The notes below the pieces were generated by a model that had not been told where the DNA came from, did not search any database, and worked only from the letters and a program-made list of their open reading frames with translations. Of a DNA stretch of 64,000 nucleotides, positions 56,343 through 63,982 are shown piece by piece. Source of the DNA: Pseudomonas nicosulfuronedens (lineage in GTDB: Bacteria > Pseudomonadota > Gammaproteobacteria > Pseudomonadales > Pseudomonadaceae). The DNA is taken from positions 19,313-83,312 of the forward strand of contig NZ_SWDV01000038.1 in the NCBI RefSeq assembly GCF_005877905.1. Direction: 5' to 3'. Made by a program: the position numbers and the translations under genes. Positions within the stretch are counted from its first letter, which is position 1. Every line of letters starts with the position of its first letter.

Positions 56343-57791
56343 TCAGGCCGGCAGCGGCTCCTCGGCATGCTCGTGCAGCTCGGCGGTGAGCCGCGCGGCG
56401 CAGGCACCGACCTTGCGTACGGCTGCCTCGATCACCGGCAAGTCGCGGTTGGAGTAGTTCAGGCGGATGCAATTGCGGTACTTGCCCGAGGCGGAAAAGA
56501 TGTTGCCCGCGGCCACTTGCACATTGTCCCGCCGCAATTCCTGGTTCAGCCGCACGCTGTCGAACTGCGGGTGCAGTTCGACCCAGAGCATGAAGCCACC
56601 GCGCGGCCGGCTGACGAGGCTGCCGGAAGGGAATGACTGGCCGACCCATTCGGTCATCAGGTCGCGGTGGCGCTGGTACTGCGCGCGCATGCGGCGGATA
56701 TGCGGCTCGTAGTGGCCGCCGCCGACGAACTCGGCCAGGGCCATCTGCGGCTGCGGCGCGCAGGTGCCGCTGGCGATGTACTTGAAGTGGAGGATGCGGT
56801 CCAGGTACCGCCCTGGCACCACCCAGCCGGTGCGCAGGCCGGGCGCCACGGTCTTGGAGAAGGAGCTGGCCAGCAGCACGCGGTCGTCGGTGTCGAAGGA
56901 CTTGATGCTGCGCGGGCGCGGGTAGGCGTAGGCGAGTTCGCCATACACATCGTCTTCGAGGATCGGCACGTCGTAGCGCGCCGCCAGGGTCAGCAGGGCG
57001 CGCTTGCGGGCGTCGGGCATGATGTAGCCCAGCGGGTTGTTGCAGTTGGGGGTGAGCAGGATCAGCTTCACTGGCCACTGCTCCATGGCCAGCTCCAGTG
57101 CTTCCAGGCTGATGCCGTTGGTGGGGTCAGTGGGGATTTCCAGCGCCTTCAGGCCATACGCCTTGAGTGCCTGCATGGCGCCGTGGAAGCTCGGTGAGTC
57201 GATGGCGATGATGTCCCCCGGCTCGCAAATGGCGCGCAGGGTGATGGCCAGGGCCTCCTGGCAGCCAGTGGTGATGACGATCTCGCTGGGTGGCACCTGG
57301 CAGCCGGAGTCCAGCATCAGTCGGGCGATCTGCTCGCGCAGCGCGAGCGATCCCTGGATGCCTTCGTAGCCGAGGCTCTGAAGATCGGTGCGCCGCGCCG
57401 CGTGAACCATCGCCCGCTGTAGCGGCTTGAGCGACGGGCTGGCGATGTCCGGCGTGCCTCGCCCGAGCTGGACGAAATCGCCGCCCGGCGCGCGGCGCAC
57501 CTGCTCCAGTACCTGGTCCCACTGCGACACGTCCACCGGCCGCTGCGCCGGTCGGGTCATCGCCGGCATCGGCGGCAGCTCGCGGCGTTCGGGCACGAAG
57601 TAGCCGGATTTGGGGCGCGGCTCAACCAGTCCGGAGTCCTCCAGCACGCGGTAGGCCTGTTGCACGGTGCTGATGCTGACGCCGTGCTCCTCGCTCAGGG
57701 CGCGCACCGAGGGCAGGCGGTCGCCGGGGCGGTAGAGGCCCTGCTCGATGCGTTCGCCCAGGGTAGCGGCCAGCTGCGCGTAGCGTTTCAT
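56343..57791 (-). CDS. MocR-type regulator (GntR helix-turn-helix with aminotransferase domain)
   Basis: 482-residue fusion: GntR winged helix at 1-75 (RIEQGLYRPGDRLPSVRALSEEHGVSISTVQQAYRVLEDSGLVEPRPKSGYFV), then a fold-type I aminotransferase domain with GCQEALAITLRAICEPGD, PNCNNPLGYIMPD and the PLP lysine in SSFSKTVAPGLRTGWVV. ATG 57791 is the conserved start; more upstream reading lacks homology. MocR proteins sense PLP-amine adducts. Targets may be the divergent DUF1127 and RidA-family genes. Confidence 0.92.
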   Translation of the reverse strand: MKRYAQLAATLGERIEQGLYRPGDRLPSVRALSEEHGVSISTVQQAYRVLEDSGLVEPRPKSGYFVPERRELPPMPAMTRPAQRPVDVSQWDQVLEQVRRAPGGDFVQLGRGTPDIASPSLKPLQRAMVHAARRTDLQSLGYEGIQGSLALREQIARLMLDSGCQVPPSEIVITTGCQEALAITLRAICEPGDIIAIDSPSFHGAMQALKAYGLKALEIPTDPTNGISLEALELAMEQWPVKLILLTPNCNNPLGYIMPDARKRALLTLAARYDVPILEDDVYGELAYAYPRPRSIKSFDTDDRVLLASSFSKTVAPGLRTGWVVPGRYLDRILHFKYIASGTCAPQPQMALAEFVGGGHYEPHIRRMRAQYQRHRDLMTEWVGQSFPSGSLVSRPRGGFMLWVELHPQFDSVRLNQELRRDNVQVAAGNIFSASGKYRNCIRLNYSNRDLPVIEAAVRKVGACAARLTAELHEHAEEPLPA

Positions 57792-57975
57792 GACAGATCT
57801 CCCGTGCCGGGGTGCTTCGGCTTGATACAGTACAGATCGGGAGAAAATACGCCATTCAGAAGGTTTTCGCCGCTTTCTGTATGGAAAAAATCTCGCATTG
57901 TTGAATCTGTAATGATTTTTCTCGATTCGCCACTCTAGTTCCACGTCCGGAGCAACCGACTGGAGGAGTGACGAC

Positions 57976-58206
57976 ATGAGCGGCCTGAGCGATGTGCGGC
58001 TGACCCTTTACCAACAGGAGCTGCTGGAGATCCCCGGCGCCCGCGTGGCCTCGCGCGACCCGCAGGAGAGTCGTTGGCAGCAGTTCTGGCGCCGTGTGCG
58101 TACCCGCAAGCAACTGCTGGAGCTGTCCGACGCGCAATTGCGCGACATCGGCATCAGCCGCGAGCAGGCGAAGCTGGAAGCGATGCGGCCGTTCTGGCGC
58201 TGCTGA
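57976..58206 (+). CDS. DUF1127-domain small protein
   Basis: 76-residue protein whose C-terminal half is a DUF1127 domain (WQQFWRRVRTRKQLLELSDAQLRDIGISREQAKLEAMRPFWRC), an arginine-rich module that in some bacteria binds RNA and affects phosphate or stress metabolism. AGGAG lies about 10 bases upstream of the ATG. It precedes a RidA-family gene by 14 bases and is divergent from the MocR regulator. Confidence 0.88.
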   Translation: MSGLSDVRLTLYQQELLEIPGARVASRDPQESRWQQFWRRVRTRKQLLELSDAQLRDIGISREQAKLEAMRPFWRC

Positions 58207-58220
58207 TCAAGGGATTCAAC

Positions 58221-58709
58221 ATGAGCGAAACGCGCACTGCTGCGTTTGAACGTATCGCTGCCGAGCTCGGCTACGACTTCTGCGGTGAAATGAAGATCGG
58301 CGGCAACTACGTGCCTTTCCTCATCGAAGGCAACCAGGTGCACCTCAGTGGACAGATTCCACGGGTGGGTGATGAGGTGGTCGTCACCGGCCGGGCGGGC
58401 AGCGAGGTGTCGCTGGCCGACGCCCAGCGGGCTGCCAAGGTCTGCGTGATACGAGCGCTGGCGCTTCTGCGGCAGGCGTTGGGCGACCTCGAGCGCGTCC
58501 GCAAGGTGTTGCAGCTCAATGTGTTCGTGCAGTCAGCGGAGCACTTCACGCAGCAGAGCGAAGTGGCCGACGGCGCTTCTGCAGTCCTGTATGAGGTGCT
58601 GGGTGCGGCCGGCGTGCATACGCGCACATCGGTCGGCGTCTATCAGTTGCCGAAGAATGCGACGGTCGAGCTGAATCTCCTGGCCGTCGCGCAGGACCTG
58701 CCCGGCTAG
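58221..58709 (+). CDS. RidA-family protein (YjgH/TdcF-like)
   Basis: 162-residue member of the RidA superfamily, longer than the usual 125-130: the N-terminus adds MSETRTAAFERIAAELGYDFCGEMKIGG. NYVPFLIEGNQVHLSGQIPRVGDEVVVTGRAG is the first conserved block, and the C-terminal block HTRTSVGVYQLPKNATVELNLLAVA keeps the arginine. It resembles the atypical RidA group often placed beside aminotransferase-type regulators. AGGGA precedes ATG 58221. Stop overlaps the comM remnant by 4 bases in the convergent sense. Confidence 0.88.
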   Translation: MSETRTAAFERIAAELGYDFCGEMKIGGNYVPFLIEGNQVHLSGQIPRVGDEVVVTGRAGSEVSLADAQRAAKVCVIRALALLRQALGDLERVRKVLQLNVFVQSAEHFTQQSEVADGASAVLYEVLGAAGVHTRTSVGVYQLPKNATVELNLLAVAQDLPG

Positions 58710-59287
58710 TGCCCTGCGCGGTACTGCAGCGCTTCGGCGAGGTGCGGGCGCGCAATGCTGTCTGCCTGCTGCAGGTCGGCGAGGGTGCGCGCCACCTTGA
58801 GAATTCGGTGCAGGGCACGCAGTGACAGGTTGAGGCGCTCGCCAGCCTTCTCCAGCCAGGCCTGGTCTTCCGGGCTCAATGCACAATATTGGTGCATTTT
58901 CTTCAGGGTCAGAAAGGCATTGGCACACCCCTGCCGGGTGAGCTGGCGCTGACGCGCGGCGGCAACCTGGGTGGCCAGCTCGGCGCTGCTGGTGGTCGGG
59001 CCGCTCGGCGCGAGGCTGGTGCTTTCCCGGCTGACGGTCAGGTGCAGGTCGATGCGATCCAGTAATGGCCCCGACAGCTTGGCCCGGTAGCGCTGGATCT
59101 GCTCCGGCGAGCAGCGGCAGCGTCCGCTGGGGTCGCCAAGGTAGCCACAGGGGCAGGGGTTCATCGCTGCCACCAACTGGAAGCGCGCCGGAAAGCGCAC
59201 GCGGCCGTTGGCACGGGCGATGACGATTTCGCCGCCTTCCAAAGGCTCGCGCAGGACTTCCAACACCTTGCGATCGAATTCCGGCAA
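58706..59287 (-). pseudogene. comM: comM (yifB) 3' remnant, disrupted
   Basis: 193 codons matching the C-terminal ~40% of ComM, the hexameric helicase that extends branch migration in natural transformation. Present are the segment PEFDRKVLEVLREPLEGGEIVIARANGRVRFPARF, MNPCPCGYLGDPSGRCRCSPEQI and LLDRIDLHL. The reading ends abruptly inside the motif that should read FLDELPEF: only LPEF remains, so Walker A and the Walker B acid are gone. The remaining piece could not function alone. The first 60% may lie beyond the right edge of the window on the far side of the island. Confidence 0.93.
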
Positions 59288-59458
59288 TTTGCTTTCTGCA
59301 TCAAAACACTCACGTTCTTGTCAAAGCTGAGAGCATTCAAGCCTGCTGAATGCACTGCTCTGCCCGGCAATGACTTGCTTCGTTTTGAGGGAAAAAGCTC
59401 TACAACCGCACTGGGCGCATTGAGGCTACGGATTGATGGAGCCGAGCAGTACGCCAGT

Positions 59459-59647
59459 TCAGTCGTGGTCAGAGTCTGCTAAGAGCGCTTGAAGGTTATC
59501 GTTGACCCGAGCGAAGAGTTCGTCAGTGCTGACAGCGCTGTCCTCGAGATATCGAGTTAGAGCTGTCCATCGGTTGAAGCTGTAGTCCAGCGCCTTGGCG
59601 ATGGCAGAGCCTTCGGGCACCAACTGGCGGTGAAAGGTTCGGAGCAA
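59459..59647 (-). pseudogene. IS66-family transposase remnant
   Basis: A 62-codon ORF whose first 40 residues (LRTFHRQLVPEGSAIAKALDYSFNRWTALTRYLEDSAV) match the IS66 transposase segment just before the conserved IDNN...N motif. After AVSTD the match is lost (the family continues PIDNN), so the rest of the transposase has been deleted or replaced. It cannot be active. It shows earlier transposon traffic in the island end. Confidence 0.7.
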
Positions 59648-59704
59648 GTTAACAGCAGTGCAATCTCAGGCCTTCTTGAGCGTCACTCTCGATCAGATGC
59701 TGGG

Positions 59705-59926
59705 CTACAGCTCTGACATCTGAGGCAGAAGACAGGACGGTTCGCAGGCGAGCTCGCTTGCGATCCGAAATAGCTTCTCGACGGTGATGTTTACTTCGCC
59801 ACGCTCGATCCGCCCCATATAGCTACGGTCGATACTGCAGGCCAGCGCTAGAGCATCTTGCGAAATCCGGCAGGCCTTCCTCTGCGTTCGGATGCGTTCC
59901 CCTAACGCCTTCGCCAAGTTGTCCAT
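59705..59926 (-). CDS. XRE-family regulator, C-protein-like
   Basis: 73-residue single-domain helix-turn-helix protein: LAKALGERIRTQRKACRISQDALALACSIDRSYMGRIERGEVNITVEKLFRIASELACEPSCLL. The IDRSYMGRIERGEVNITVEKL pattern is like controller proteins of restriction-modification systems. ATG 59926 is preferred to one 17 codons upstream, which would lie in the promoter. It is divergent from the three-gene operon, and a palindrome over the operon's -10 box lies between them, so it probably represses the operon. Confidence 0.85.
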   Translation of the reverse strand: MDNLAKALGERIRTQRKACRISQDALALACSIDRSYMGRIERGEVNITVEKLFRIASELACEPSCLLPQMSEL

Positions 59927-59965
59927 GACCGTCTCAATTTCACTTGAGGCGGCACTATCGTGCGT

Positions 59966-59997
59966 TTGCGGACGCACGGGCCACGGATTATAATCCG
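59966..59997 (+). promoter_or_regulatory. Operon promoter with palindromic operator over the -10
   Basis: TTGCGG (59966-59971), a 17-bp spacer and TATAAT (59989-59994) form a strong promoter. The -10 lies inside the perfect 14-bp palindrome CGGATTATAATCCG (59984-59997). A bound regulator would block polymerase, so this is a likely operator for the XRE protein. It places transcription start near 60001, 30 bases before the first gene's ATG. Confidence 0.75.
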
Positions 59998-60030
59998 CAT
60001 TTCTTCCGCGCTAACGCTTCTGGTGCCGCA

Positions 60031-60621
60031 ATGAAATCGGCCTCGTTAATCTTCGACAGGCGTCTGTATGAGCTGCTTCAGGAGGAGGGGCGCGCACGCT
60101 TCACGACTCGTGAACTGCGTGATGCCTATGCCAAGCGCCTGGAAGGCATGACGTTCCGTATCGGCGATGTGCGTCGCTACGTGTATGACCAGATTCGCCG
60201 AATGCTGCGCATGGGGTGGGTTGTACTCGATGACGAGCGACGTTCGCGGGGACAGGTCTACCACCTGCGGCCCACGCCAGCCCATCTGCAGCTGGAGCTG
60301 ATCGATAACGGGTTTGAGAACAGTTTCAAAACTGCACCTGAGCCACAGCAGGAGTCGTCAGTGCTCGATGACGCGCCTGTACCGCTTGAACCGCCATCCG
60401 ATGCGGAGCAGCACTTGGAGGCGCTCCATAACGAGGTCCGGCTGGACTTCCTGTCGTCGATGGGCGAGGTGGAGCGATACAAACTGCTCCTGGATGACAT
60501 GCCGCAGCTTCGTGACAAGGTCGAAGCCGAGTATCTGGAGGCTAGGGACCGCAGTTCACGACTGCTGGGCCATCTCCGCGCTATCGAGAAGACACTCAAG
60601 ACGCTGGCAGCTGCACGATGA
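60031..60621 (+). CDS. Unknown protein with winged-helix-like N-terminus and coiled-coil C-terminus
   Basis: 196 residues. Residues 1-85 (LIFDRRLYELLQEEGRARFTTRELRDAYAKRLEG...RRYVYDQIRRMLRMGWVVLDDERRSRGQVYHLRP) have the helix pattern and wing of a winged helix-turn-helix domain. A Pro-rich linker follows, then a charged helical stretch (about 125-195) likely to be coiled coil. I do not recognise the family. The ATG at 60031 is chosen because an earlier in-frame start lies upstream of the promoter. The stop overlaps the helicase start (ATGA), so the two are coupled. Possible role: DNA-binding partner of the helicase. Confidence 0.8.
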   Translation: MKSASLIFDRRLYELLQEEGRARFTTRELRDAYAKRLEGMTFRIGDVRRYVYDQIRRMLRMGWVVLDDERRSRGQVYHLRPTPAHLQLELIDNGFENSFKTAPEPQQESSVLDDAPVPLEPPSDAEQHLEALHNEVRLDFLSSMGEVERYKLLLDDMPQLRDKVEAEYLEARDRSSRLLGHLRAIEKTLKTLAAAR

Positions 60622-62018
60622 CCAGATTGCTACGTGACTGGCAGTTCAGCTGCATCAAAAGGGCGTTGGAGCACTTTACCGTCACGCCGCACTTCTTCTG
60701 TCAGGCAACGCCGGGTGCCGGCAAGACGCGTATGGCGGCGGAGCTGGCCAGCAGACTTCTTGAACAGGACAAGATCGATCTGGTGTTGTGCTTTGCACCC
60801 TCCTGCCAGGTAGTGGAGGGATTTCGCTCGACCTTTGCAGCCGTGCTCGGCAAGCGTCTGGATGGCCAGATAGGCGCAGTGGGAGCAGCGTTCACCTACC
60901 AGTCCATGGGATACCGCGATGAGGGGTTCTGGCAGCTGCTTGATGACTTTCGAGTGCTCGCAGTCTTCGATGAAATTCACCACTGCGCTGGTCATGACCC
61001 ACTGCTCAGCAATGCCTGGGGGCAACAGATACTGCACCGGATACAAGACCGTGCAGCCTTCACCTTGGCGCTCTCCGGCACCCCTTGGCGTTCGGACGAC
61101 AGGGCCATTGCCCTGGCACGTTATTCGACGCCAGAAGGGCACCTGATCTGCGACTACCGCTACGGCCTGCAAGAGGCCATTGCCGACGGAGTGTGCCGTT
61201 CTCCTCGCATTGTCCTGCTCGACAATCAGAAGGTGAAACTCACCGAGGAACTGGGCACTGATAGCACTGTGACGATGTTTCCCAGCATTGCGAAGCTGTT
61301 GGGGGAATCACCCGTCACCTACGAAGAACTGCTGCGGCACGACGAGGTGATCGAGCGACTGCTCGACCTTAGCTGCAGCAAACTGGATGAGCTTCGCCAA
61401 ATCAAATCTGATGCGGCTGGCTTGGTGGTTGCCACCGACGTTGAGCACGCCCAGCAAATTGCACAAGCCCTGGCTGTCAGGGGGGAGGGTTGCCGCATCG
61501 TCACCAACAAAACCCCCGATGCGCAGCAGGTGATCAATGCGTTCAGACAGGGTGTCTGTCGGTGGATTGTGGCGGTTGGAATGATCAGCGAAGGCACGGA
61601 CATCCCACGGCTGCAAGTGTGCTGCTACCTCAGCCGCATCCGCACCGAACTGCATTACCGGCAGGTTCTGGGACGAGTGCTTCGACGCACCGGCGAACCC
61701 GATGATCAGGCATGGTTGTTCATGCTGGCGGAACTGACGCTTCAGGGTTTTGCCGAGCGAATTGCGGATGACCTGCCGGATGACCTGGCGGTGCTAAACG
61801 CGTTACAGGCACCAGCCTTCACGCCAGATGCGAGGCCTGGTTTGATTGATGCTGTCGGCAATCTCGATGGGCTGGATCGCAACTCTGGAAGTGACACGGA
61901 TCAGACGATTGCAGCAGTCGCTACGAACATGATTTCGCTTGGAAGCGGTGCAGCCGATACCAGTTACCAGGTGAGTTTTTCCCAGCATTACCGGCAGCAG
62001 TTACTGGCGTGCTTTTAA
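60618..62018 (+). CDS. SF2 DEAD/DEAH-box helicase
   Basis: 466-residue helicase of the type I/III restriction-subunit-like branch. Motif I ATPGAGKTRMAAEL (about 30-43), motif II VFDEIHHCAG (DEIH, about 115), motif III LSGTPWRSD, motif V-like VAVGMISEGTDIPRLQVC and motif VI YRQVLGRVLRRTG. Both RecA-like lobes are complete, and there is no fused nuclease or methylase. The C-terminal 80 residues are unassigned. It overlaps the upstream gene by 4 bases and is followed after 121 bases by the 584-residue gene. Helicases of this kind are common in phage-defence operons. Confidence 0.92.
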   Translation: MTRLLRDWQFSCIKRALEHFTVTPHFFCQATPGAGKTRMAAELASRLLEQDKIDLVLCFAPSCQVVEGFRSTFAAVLGKRLDGQIGAVGAAFTYQSMGYRDEGFWQLLDDFRVLAVFDEIHHCAGHDPLLSNAWGQQILHRIQDRAAFTLALSGTPWRSDDRAIALARYSTPEGHLICDYRYGLQEAIADGVCRSPRIVLLDNQKVKLTEELGTDSTVTMFPSIAKLLGESPVTYEELLRHDEVIERLLDLSCSKLDELRQIKSDAAGLVVATDVEHAQQIAQALAVRGEGCRIVTNKTPDAQQVINAFRQGVCRWIVAVGMISEGTDIPRLQVCCYLSRIRTELHYRQVLGRVLRRTGEPDDQAWLFMLAELTLQGFAERIADDLPDDLAVLNALQAPAFTPDARPGLIDAVGNLDGLDRNSGSDTDQTIAAVATNMISLGSGAADTSYQVSFSQHYRQQLLACF

Positions 62019-62139
62019 TGCTGTGATGCCATCGCTCAATGGGAGCCGTGTCAGCGTGACTTACAGTGACAAGGAGTACTGGATTCCTGACTTTCCATGA
62101 ATGCGGCATGCTCAGGTCTACAGCAAAGGAGAGCAACTG

Positions 62140-63894
62140 ATGCATGACTACTTAGGCAATTTTCCCATTCCGGCCGAGTTGCTGCCTGAGCGCCTGCGGG
62201 TGCTTTTGGAGCCAGTCGGGACTGATCCGGCGGCGAGAGTCGAGGTGAGCAGTTTCACCGAGCAGGATCCCTATGGGCCGAACTGCGAAGTCGTGCAAAT
62301 GGTGATGGCTGTTGTTGCCGAGGATGGCAAAGCGCTGCCTCCAATCCTTCATAGTGACCACGGCCTAGTGGCGTACTCCGTCCCGAGTATGGGGGAGAAG
62401 GGCTGCTGTAGAAATTTTACCCCCAGCGTCGGTGGTCACGATTACGTTGTGGCTTCTTGGGGAAGTGGCCTGTTTTTCACATACAGCCTTGCCGAGAAAG
62501 TCTGGATGACGCTGGGCCTGACGCCGCGCTGCATTGGAAATGAACATCAGCGTATGGTGTACGACGACCTTAGGCTTCCCGAATTCGGTGTCGCTGAGGG
62601 AGAGATTTCTGCTCAGTATTATTTCACCGCGTCTCGAAGCATCCGCTGGTATATGTCCAACGAGTATCTGCGCAGGTACCTCTGGTTAAGAGGTGCTCGG
62701 GGGGTGCGACAGTTCTACTACCAGGCAAAACTTCCTGACTCGCAGCAGCTACGAGAGCTGATGAATGGGGAGGTAATCCGTACGCTCGGTGAAGGAACGG
62801 GCTGGCTCGATGGCGATATACGCAAGGATGATGGTGACTACCTACTTCAGGTGTGGGCCACAGTCGAGGCAGTATCCTCCGACCTATGCCCATCGCAGAG
62901 TGCTGATGGGCTGGTGTGGCCAGGTATTGCAGGGCCAGTAACGGCCGTCTCCGCCCGAAAGATGATTGCGGGGCCCAATGTCTATCTCGATGACCGTTTT
63001 CTTGAGCGCTATGAGCAGAACGCGTTTTACGAGAGCACACCCATCCACCATGGGCATTACTGGGGCTGCAATCCGTCCTATTCGGGACAGTGGACGTTCT
63101 CAGGCTGCCAACGCATTGGGCGAAACCTGATCACGGTTCCGCTTCGGGAGCTTTATCAGGGAATCCCAGATCGCGAAGTCATTCATGCACATGCCCACGT
63201 GCTGGCTGCTGAAGCTATCGCGCATCTTGATTTGGCTGAAGAGCACATCGCTGCCAAGTCGGGTCGACTTGTTGAACAGTTGCTGATGCTGGGAGACCAT
63301 CTTTCTCGCTTGGCGGCTAGCCTGGACATCAATAAGTCATCCCAAGAGCTTTTTGGGCTATCGAGGGAGCAGGTCAGAGATGAAGGGTGGTGGAGCTATT
63401 CGCAACTAGCCAAGCTCGCGCAGGTCGCTCCGCTTGCGATGTCCCAGCAATCGTTCCTGGCACGTTGCAAATCCGTTCATGAGGTTTGGCAGCGGCTACC
63501 TAACGGCTTCCTAAAGAAGCTTCTTGAAGCGGCAGGTGTCCCCAAGAAGAAAGTCGCCGACCTGGGGAGCCTGAAACTGCTGGAGGCCTTGCTGAATATC
63601 CTGATCAACCTGGATACCCATGAGGAGTCCGTGGACGCATTTAAGCGCACGGATGAGCCGGAAGGCTGGGACAAAAGGAGCACCGGGATGGCCATGCTCT
63701 TTGTCACTAATGACCTTCGCATTGCAGATGCTCATGATGCTGTAGGCGCAGTGCTGGCAAAGCTGCAGGATCGAGGTTTTGACACTGCAACGCTGCATCA
63801 AGGGTATGGGCGAGCTCTCGATTTCGTGTTCGATGGTGTCATCGATGCCTTTGAGGCGCTCAATACCCCGCTCTCTAGGATCTTGGCCAGATAA
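62140..63894 (+). CDS. Large protein of unknown family
   Basis: 584 residues, soluble, no signal peptide or membrane helix. N-terminal two-thirds are rich in aromatic residues and glycine (GGHDYVVASWGSGLFFTYSLAEKVWM, FTASRSIRWYMSNEYLRRYLWLRG, HGHYWGCNPSYSGQWTFSGC), the last third is helical (about 390-584). I see no nuclease, methylase, protease, TIR or NTPase motif. The ATG at 62140 follows AAGGAGAG by 7 bases; an in-frame start 13 codons earlier has no such site. It completes the operon behind the helicase, suggesting an effector or sensor role; that is inference. Confidence 0.82.
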   Translation: MHDYLGNFPIPAELLPERLRVLLEPVGTDPAARVEVSSFTEQDPYGPNCEVVQMVMAVVAEDGKALPPILHSDHGLVAYSVPSMGEKGCCRNFTPSVGGHDYVVASWGSGLFFTYSLAEKVWMTLGLTPRCIGNEHQRMVYDDLRLPEFGVAEGEISAQYYFTASRSIRWYMSNEYLRRYLWLRGARGVRQFYYQAKLPDSQQLRELMNGEVIRTLGEGTGWLDGDIRKDDGDYLLQVWATVEAVSSDLCPSQSADGLVWPGIAGPVTAVSARKMIAGPNVYLDDRFLERYEQNAFYESTPIHHGHYWGCNPSYSGQWTFSGCQRIGRNLITVPLRELYQGIPDREVIHAHAHVLAAEAIAHLDLAEEHIAAKSGRLVEQLLMLGDHLSRLAASLDINKSSQELFGLSREQVRDEGWWSYSQLAKLAQVAPLAMSQQSFLARCKSVHEVWQRLPNGFLKKLLEAAGVPKKKVADLGSLKLLEALLNILINLDTHEESVDAFKRTDEPEGWDKRSTGMAMLFVTNDLRIADAHDAVGAVLAKLQDRGFDTATLHQGYGRALDFVFDGVIDAFEALNTPLSRILAR

Positions 63895-63947
63895 TGACCT
63901 TGGTTCAACCGAGTGCATTGCGCCACATGACGTAAGTAATGACTCCC

Positions 63948-63982
63948 GTTCAGAGGACCAAGCAGGACTTGGTTCTCTGAAC
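63948..63982 (+). terminator. Long hairpin after the island operon
   Basis: GTTCAGAGGACCAAG (63948-63962) pairs with CTTGGTTCTCTGAAC (63968-63982), 15 bp with a single G-T wobble and loop CAGGA. There is no T-run. It may end the operon or be a small inverted-repeat element. Confidence 0.55.

Noticed and set aside
59944..60030. Upstream in-frame ATG that would lengthen the first island-operon protein by 29 residues
   Set aside because: It lies upstream of the TTGCGG/TATAAT promoter and would not be in the transcript.
62026..62100. 24-codon ORF between the helicase and the 584-residue gene
   Set aside because: No ribosome site and too short to support; the gap is more likely untranslated.
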